Assembly (NCBI GenBank): GCA_002731735.1
Contig: PCCM01000072.1
Coordinates: forward strand, 1 to 10,540
Length of the DNA: 10,540 bases
Source of the DNA: Gemmatimonadota bacterium
Lineage (GTDB): Bacteria > Gemmatimonadota > Gemmatimonadetes > Longimicrobiales > Gaopeijiaceae
Direction: 5' to 3'
Shown in pieces: positions 6,346 through 10,540 of this stretch (positions are counted from its first letter, which is position 1; the number at the start of each line of letters is the position of its first letter). Position numbers and translations under genes: made by a program. Below the pieces are notes generated by a model. That model was not told where the DNA came from, did no database searches, and saw nothing but the letters and a program-made list of their open reading frames with translations.

Positions 6346-7029
6346 ATGCAGCGGGTACAGGCGGAACGACCGGAAGGGGAGTCGAACCAGGGACGGTTCG
6401 TGGCGCTGGAGGGTGTCGAAGGTGCTGGCAAGAGCACGCAAGCCCGGATGCTGGGAGATTGGCTGGAAGGTTGCGGAATCCCCTTCACGCTGACTCGGGA
6501 GCCCGGCGGCACCGAGGTGGGAGAGGCGATCCGGAACGTGGTACAGGACCGGCCTGAACTGTCGATTCCTCCCGAGACCGAGCTTCTGCTCTATTTGGCT
6601 GCGCGTACGGCGTTCGTGAAAGAGGTCGCTTTGCCGGTCCTCGAAAGGGGCGAGCTCCTGATCGCGGACCGTTTTTCCCTGTCCACCTACGCCTACCAGG
6701 GATACGGGCGGGGCCTGGACCTCGACGATGTGCGCAGAATGGACCGATTCGCCTCCGGCGGTCTGGCGCCCGATATCTATCTGGTGCTCGATTTGCCGGT
6801 CGAGGAGGGCAGAGCCCGGCAGAAGGCGGCAGGAAAACAAGAGGATCGCCTCGAGAGCTCCGGCGAAGAATTTCTGGAAACGGTGGGCGGGGGCTATCGT
6901 GAACTCGCCCGGACGGACGAGAGCGTCCGGTTGGTAGACGCGCGCGGAACGCCGCCCGAAGTCCACATGAGAGTGCGTGAAGTCCTGCGGCGCGAGTTGC
7001 CGGAAACTTTCGCTATTTGTAAGGATTAG
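6346..7029 (+). CDS. tmk: Thymidylate kinase (dTMP kinase)
   Basis: Tmk phosphorylates dTMP to dTDP with ATP, the committed step to dTTP in both de novo and salvage routes. From ATG 6346 the product is 227 residues. Visible motifs are the P-loop GVEGAGKST (23-31), REPGGTEVGE (51-60), the DRF/Y motif IADRFSLSTYAYQG (106-119) and a lid region GKQEDRLE (163-170). The frame stays open upstream into the inositol synthase gene. I chose 6346 because it lies 5 nt past that gene's stop. About 17 residues still precede the usual beginning (GRFVALEG), and a GTG at 6400 is an alternative. GGAG touches the ATG directly, too close for an ideal site, so coupling to the upstream gene is likely. Confidence 0.95.
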   Translation: MQRVQAERPEGESNQGRFVALEGVEGAGKSTQARMLGDWLEGCGIPFTLTREPGGTEVGEAIRNVVQDRPELSIPPETELLLYLAARTAFVKEVALPVLERGELLIADRFSLSTYAYQGYGRGLDLDDVRRMDRFASGGLAPDIYLVLDLPVEEGRARQKAAGKQEDRLESSGEEFLETVGGGYRELARTDESVRLVDARGTPPEVHMRVREVLRRELPETFAICKD

Positions 7030-7082
7030 TTCTCTTGGTAATAGGCCGCATGGGTCGGCTGAAAGTGAAACGGACTTGAACG

Positions 7083-8798
7083 ATGGCCGAAAACGATAAC
7101 ATGAACTCCCAGATGAGGCCTCAGTTGAGGCCCGGCTCGCTTTGGGGACCCCTGGTCGTGCTCGTGGTCGCTCTCGTCACGGGAGGTTGGTTTCTCCAGC
7201 GCGGAGTCGCGCAGTCGACCAACGTCTATCTCCAGGCCAGGTTATTCCAGGAAGTTTTGGACCACGTTACGGAGCAGTACGTCGATCCGGTGGACCAGTC
7301 CGCGCTCATCGAGTCCGCTATCACGGGCGTTCTCGAGGAATTGAATGACGCCCATACGTCCTTTATCGACTCCGAAACCTGGGATGCATTCCGGTTTCGG
7401 AGCGGGGCCGACGCCGACTACGGGGGTGTCGGTCTCGAGATCCAGAAACAAGGCGAATGGGTGACGGTGATCACGCCTCTCCCGGGGGGACCGGCGCTGC
7501 GGGCGGGGATCCGGGCCGGTGACCGCGTCATAGACGTGGAAGGTGTGTCCGCGAAGGATTGGGCGACCGACCAAGCAGCCAATCTACTGAGGGGAAGACC
7601 CGGGACCGACGTGTCTCTACTCATCGATCGCCCGGGTGTCGACGAGCCGATTCCGTTCACGTTGACCCGCGCGGTGATCGAACTGCTTTCTGTTCCTTTT
7701 GCAACGATGTTGGAGGAAGGTGTCGGGTACATCCCGCTCGCGGTTTTCAGTGAGACCTCTGGACGTGAGGTGCACGATGCGATCGAGCGTCTTCAGGAGG
7801 AAGGACTGACGTCCCTGATCCTGGATCTACGGGACAACCCCGGAGGGTTGCTAGAGGAGGGTGTTGGTGTGGCGGACCTTTTCCTCGAAGACGGGTCTCC
7901 CATCCTAGAGACACGTGGGCGATCCGCCGGACAGGACCAGCACTACGGGGCGGTGAATCCCGAAATGGTCCCCGGGCTTCCGGTGGTCGTGCTCGTGAAC
8001 GAAAGAAGTGCCAGTGCTTCCGAGATCGTTGCCGGCGCGCTTCAGGATCACGATCGTGCCCTCGTGATGGGGAACCGGACCTACGGGAAGGGCTCGGTAC
8101 AAACGCTTTTCCGGCTCAGTGGCGGGAGTATCCTCAGGCTTACGACGGCGCGCTGGTTCACCCCAGTGGGAAGGTCCATTCAGATCGTCCGCGACGAGCC
8201 GGAGGGGAGCGCTCTTCCCGTCGAGAGCCTGACGTTGGGGGTGGGCGGGGAGCCGGTCGCCAGGGGTGCTCCTGAAGAGCTGCCGACCCAAGAGTCCCTG
8301 GGCGGGCGCACGATATATGGCGGGGGCGGTATCACGCCCGATCTCGTCGTCCTGCCTGACACGCTGTCGGCGAGCGAACAGGCCTCGGTCCAGCGCCTCT
8401 TCCGTTCGGCGGGCGTATTCGCCACTGCTTCATTCAACCACGCCGTCTCTTACGTACAGGATCACGCAGATCTGGAGCCCGGGTTCACGCTTTCTGCGGC
8501 GGATCTGGATCGCTTCTATCAGACTCTCGTCGACGAGCATGAGGTGGTGCTCGACGAATCGGACTTCATGACCGCCCAACGCTACGTGAGGTATCAACTC
8601 GAGCGTGAGATCGCTCTCCAAGCATGGGGTAAAGAGGGTGCGTTTCTCCGCACCCTGGGGAACGACGGGCCGCTCAGAGATGCGATCGAGATTCTGAAGC
8701 GGGCGGAAACACCCGAGGCTCTTTTCGATTTGGCTAGCGATGCGCGACAGACTCAGGCCGTGGGCGCATCCGCTTCCGGTGTCCCGGGTCTCAACTGA
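7083..8798 (+). CDS. Membrane-anchored S41 family C-terminal processing protease
   Basis: This is a periplasmic serine protease of the CtpA/Prc family, which trims or degrades envelope proteins from their C-termini. Of 571 residues, 21-39 form one hydrophobic segment (anchor or uncleaved signal), followed by a helical region, a PDZ domain (about 113-180, with YGGVGLEI and GIRAGDRVIDVEG) and the S41 core with LILDLRDNPGG (245-255). The catalytic Ser311 lies in NERSASASEIVAGALQD and Lys336 in RTYGKGSVQT, 25 residues apart as in E. coli Prc. GGGGITPD (413-420) closes the core. A helical tail of about 140 residues follows, resembling the tails seen in Bacteroidota and Gemmatimonadota members. The start ATG 7083 lacks a clear Shine-Dalgarno, and ATGs at 7101 and 7113 are alternatives. 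The substrate cannot be told from the sequence. Confidence 0.93.
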   Translation: MAENDNMNSQMRPQLRPGSLWGPLVVLVVALVTGGWFLQRGVAQSTNVYLQARLFQEVLDHVTEQYVDPVDQSALIESAITGVLEELNDAHTSFIDSETWDAFRFRSGADADYGGVGLEIQKQGEWVTVITPLPGGPALRAGIRAGDRVIDVEGVSAKDWATDQAANLLRGRPGTDVSLLIDRPGVDEPIPFTLTRAVIELLSVPFATMLEEGVGYIPLAVFSETSGREVHDAIERLQEEGLTSLILDLRDNPGGLLEEGVGVADLFLEDGSPILETRGRSAGQDQHYGAVNPEMVPGLPVVVLVNERSASASEIVAGALQDHDRALVMGNRTYGKGSVQTLFRLSGGSILRLTTARWFTPVGRSIQIVRDEPEGSALPVESLTLGVGGEPVARGAPEELPTQESLGGRTIYGGGGITPDLVVLPDTLSASEQASVQRLFRSAGVFATASFNHAVSYVQDHADLEPGFTLSAADLDRFYQTLVDEHEVVLDESDFMTAQRYVRYQLEREIALQAWGKEGAFLRTLGNDGPLRDAIEILKRAETPEALFDLASDARQTQAVGASASGVPGLN

Positions 8799-8857
8799 CC
8801 CAAGAAAGCCTTCGGCTGCCCCAGCCCATCTGGTAGTGTAGAGAGGTCCGCCCGGTG

Positions 8858-9898
8858 ATGTTCGTCGATCGTGTCGTCATCAATGTCTACGGAGGAGCGG
8901 GGGGAGCGGGCTCCGAAGCCTATCGGAGGGAGAAGGGCGTGCCGCGCGGCGGTCCGGCCGGTGGCGACGGGGGAAATGGGGGAAGTGTGGTCATGGCCGC
9001 CGACGCGCAGCTTTCGACTCTTCTGGACCTCCGCTACAAGCAACACCACCGCGCCGACCGCGGCCGTCACGGCTCCGGAAAAAACAAGACGGGCAAGAGC
9101 GGGGACGATCTGATCGTTTCCGTGCCGCCGGGTACGGTGATCAAGGACGCTGACACGGACGTCGTTCTCGGAGAATTACTCTTGCCTGGCGACCGGATCG
9201 TGGTCGCCCAAGGGGGTCGGGGTGGAAGGGGGAACACGCATTTCGTGACATCCACGAATCAGGCACCGATCCGGTGGGAGCCAGGGGGGTCCGGCGAAGA
9301 GCGCCGGGTGGAGGTCGAGCTCAAGTTGATCGCCGACGTAGGGCTCGTCGGAGAACCCAACGCAGGCAAGTCGACCTTTCTGGCCGCTGTGTCGAAGGCA
9401 CGGCCGAAGGTGGCGGATTACCCGTTCACGACGCTCGCCCCAAATCTGGGGATCGTAGAGTTGCCCGATTTCCGCACCTTCGCGGTGGCGGACATTCCGG
9501 GTATAGTCGAAGGAGCCCATGAGGGAAAGGGGCTGGGCCTCCAGTTTCTCAGGCATATCGAGCGGACCCGCACGCTGGCCCTCATGGTTCCGGTCGACGC
9601 GCCGGACCCCGGGCAGGTCTACCAGGAATTGCGTGAAGAACTTGCCTCCTACTCGGAAGAACTGGGCGCGAGGCCGCACTGCTTGGTTCTAACGAAATCC
9701 GACCTTCTCGGGCCGAAGGACGATCCTCCGGCCTTAGACGCTCCGGATGCGTGGGGGGTCTTTACCGTGTCTTCGGTTGCGAGGAAGGATCTCTCCCCCC
9801 TGCTGGAGTCGCTGTGGTCGAAGATTCGGGAAGTCGTCGACGCAGAAGCCACCGGTGAAGCCACGGCCACGGGAGACGACGGTTGGGATACTCCCTGA
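8858..9898 (+). CDS. obgE: GTPase Obg (CgtA/ObgE), short form
   Basis: Obg is an essential GTPase that binds the 50S subunit and acts in its maturation and in stress and growth control. From ATG 8858 it has 346 residues. The glycine-rich Obg fold fills about 1-157, with GGPAGGDGGNGG, HGSGKNKTGKSG and GGRGGRGNTHF. The G domain has G1 GEPNAGKST (165-173), the YPFTT switch (188-192), G3 DIPGIVEGA (212-220), G4 TKSD (279-282) and G5 SSVARK. There is no C-terminal OCT domain, only an acidic, Thr/Ala-rich tail. A GTG immediately upstream at 8855 is equally possible, since GAGAGG (8841-8846) sits 8 nt before the GTG and 11 nt before the ATG. G1 carries Glu where Phe is common. The 59-base gap after the S41 gene has no convincing terminator. 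Confidence 0.95.
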   Translation: MFVDRVVINVYGGAGGAGSEAYRREKGVPRGGPAGGDGGNGGSVVMAADAQLSTLLDLRYKQHHRADRGRHGSGKNKTGKSGDDLIVSVPPGTVIKDADTDVVLGELLLPGDRIVVAQGGRGGRGNTHFVTSTNQAPIRWEPGGSGEERRVEVELKLIADVGLVGEPNAGKSTFLAAVSKARPKVADYPFTTLAPNLGIVELPDFRTFAVADIPGIVEGAHEGKGLGLQFLRHIERTRTLALMVPVDAPDPGQVYQELREELASYSEELGARPHCLVLTKSDLLGPKDDPPALDAPDAWGVFTVSSVARKDLSPLLESLWSKIREVVDAEATGEATATGDDGWDTP

Positions 9899-10083
9899 GC
9901 GTGAGTTCCCCGGAGCGGGCTCGTGAGATCCAGTCCGTCCTGCGGCTCAGTTGCGTGCCTGGAATTGGCACGCGGGCCCTTTGGCGGATCCTCAACCGAT
10001 TCGGATCCGGCCGGCGAGCGCTGGCCGCTAGGCCGGGGGAACTCGACGCCGCGGCGGGGATGCGCTTTCGCCGGGCGTCTTGA
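9883..10083 (+). pseudogene. Truncated DprA-like N-terminal stub
   Basis: The frame encodes about 60-66 residues and stops at TGA 10081-10083. The segment SVLRLSCVPGIGTRALWRILNRF, continuing into a Gly-Ser-Gly turn and RALAARPGEL, looks like the N-terminal helix-hairpin-helix (SAM-like) domain of DprA, the protein that loads RecA on incoming single-stranded DNA. The DprA Rossmann-fold domain, normally more than 200 further residues with a GSR-type nucleotide-binding motif, is absent from all three forward frames before hemW. GGGAG (9871-9875) lies 7 nt before TTG 9883, which would overlap obgE by 16 bases. GTG 9901 is the alternative start. The TGA overlaps the hemW ATG by one base. It may be a deletion remnant, an assembly error, or a genuine tiny HhH protein. 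Confidence 0.5.
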
Positions 10084-10540
10084 TGAAACCGTCCGCATCG
10101 GCGGCCGTGCCGGTCCTCGATCCTCCTCCGGCGCCGGGCGCCATTCGATCGGTTTACGTGCACGCCCCGTTCTGTGCCCGCCGGTGTTTCTACTGTGATT
10201 TCGCAGTGAAAGTCGCGTCGGCCGATTGTGGTGCGTGGCTGAGCGCCCTGGGAGCGGAGGTCCGGGCCTTGGAGAGGGAGGGAGCGTTTCTACTGGACGA
10301 TACGCTTGATACGCTATACGTCGGTGGGGGGACACCCTCACTTCTCGGCGCGTCGGCGATGGAAGGACTACTGACCGTGATTGGGGAGGAGCGCTTGCGG
10401 CACTCCGACCTCGAGTGGACCGCCGAGGCGAACCCGGAGAGTTTTACAAAGGACGTGGCCGAGGGTTGGCGGCGCGCCGGTGTGAATCGAGTCAGCCTTG
10501 GAATCCAGACCTTTCACGCGCCGTCGCTCCGGTGGATGGG
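10083..10540 (+). CDS. hemW: Radical SAM heme chaperone HemW, 3' truncated
   Basis: HemW is the HemN-like radical SAM protein now regarded as a heme chaperone rather than a coproporphyrinogen dehydrogenase. The frame from ATG 10083 is open to the right edge, giving 152 full codons. IRSVYVHAPF leads into the iron-sulfur cluster motif C-x3-C-x2-C at residues 31, 35 and 38 (CARRCFYCDF). Next come YVGGGTPSLL (79-88), EANPES (115-120) and RVSLGIQTFH (136-145), all in the order expected for the family. The Pro/Ala-rich first 20 residues are not conserved. No clear ribosome binding site precedes it. Initiation may depend on the TGATG junction with the preceding stub. Most of the radical SAM barrel and the C-terminal domain lie beyond the window, so intactness cannot be judged. 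Confidence 0.93.
   Translation, partial: MKPSASAAVPVLDPPPAPGAIRSVYVHAPFCARRCFYCDFAVKVASADCGAWLSALGAEVRALEREGAFLLDDTLDTLYVGGGTPSLLGASAMEGLLTVIGEERLRHSDLEWTAEANPESFTKDVAEGWRRAGVNRVSLGIQTFHAPSLRWM

Noticed and set aside
7017..7044. Weak TTGTAA / 16 bases / TAATAG promoter-like match before the S41 gene
   Set aside because: The -10 box matches only three of six bases and the -35 box four of six; not distinguishable from background.
8807..8817. AGCC-TTC-GGCT stem after the S41 gene as a terminator
   Set aside because: Only four pairs and no T-run follows, so an intrinsic terminator is not supported.
1..10540. CRISPR array, tRNA or rRNA genes, transposase or integrase, prophage or defence genes
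   Set aside because: I saw no regularly spaced repeats, no cloverleaf-like segment and no protein motif of these classes; genes are contiguous housekeeping genes.

Overview
The window reads as a chromosomal, gene-dense housekeeping segment from a GC-rich diderm bacterium. Every convincing gene lies on the + strand, the gaps are under 110 bases, and no gene-free stretch exceeds 300 bases. The gene content is an Lnt that implies lipoproteins and an outer membrane, a Bacteroidota-style inositol-phosphate synthase, a YlbF-family protein and an S41 protease with a helical C-terminal module. From this I infer Gemmatimonadota or a close relative. That placement rests on protein flavour and gene content, not on a search, and is moderately confident at best. 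I see no rRNA, tRNA, CRISPR array, insertion sequence, integrase or phage gene.

Layout. (1) 2-1504 is the 3' part of lnt, whose 5' end lies outside the window. (2) A good sigma70-type promoter overlaps the lnt stop codon and probably drives rpmE (ribosomal protein L31), prfA (release factor 1) and prmC (the methyltransferase that modifies release factors). prfA and prmC overlap by four bases. (3) A YlbF-family protein (3920-4282) is followed by a CDP-alcohol phosphatidyltransferase (4338-4970), an inositol-3-phosphate synthase (5027-6340) and thymidylate kinase (6346-7029). The middle two look like a small phosphatidylinositol-lipid module. (4) 7083-8798 is a membrane-anchored S41 processing protease. 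(5) obgE (8858-9898) is followed by a short stub that resembles only the N-terminal helix-hairpin-helix part of DprA (9883-10083). hemW then starts at 10083 and runs off the right edge.

How the genes fit together. L31, RF1, PrmC, Obg and perhaps YlbF serve translation, ribosome assembly or RNA handling. Lnt and the S41 protease serve the envelope. The phosphatidyltransferase and inositol-phosphate synthase would make CDP-diacylglycerol-dependent inositol lipids from glucose-6-phosphate, with the phosphatase step not visible here. The points most worth a second look are the inositol-lipid pair, the truncated dprA-like stub and the leader region of rpmE-prfA. The rest is ordinary core genome. 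I found no clear new defence system or mobile system.
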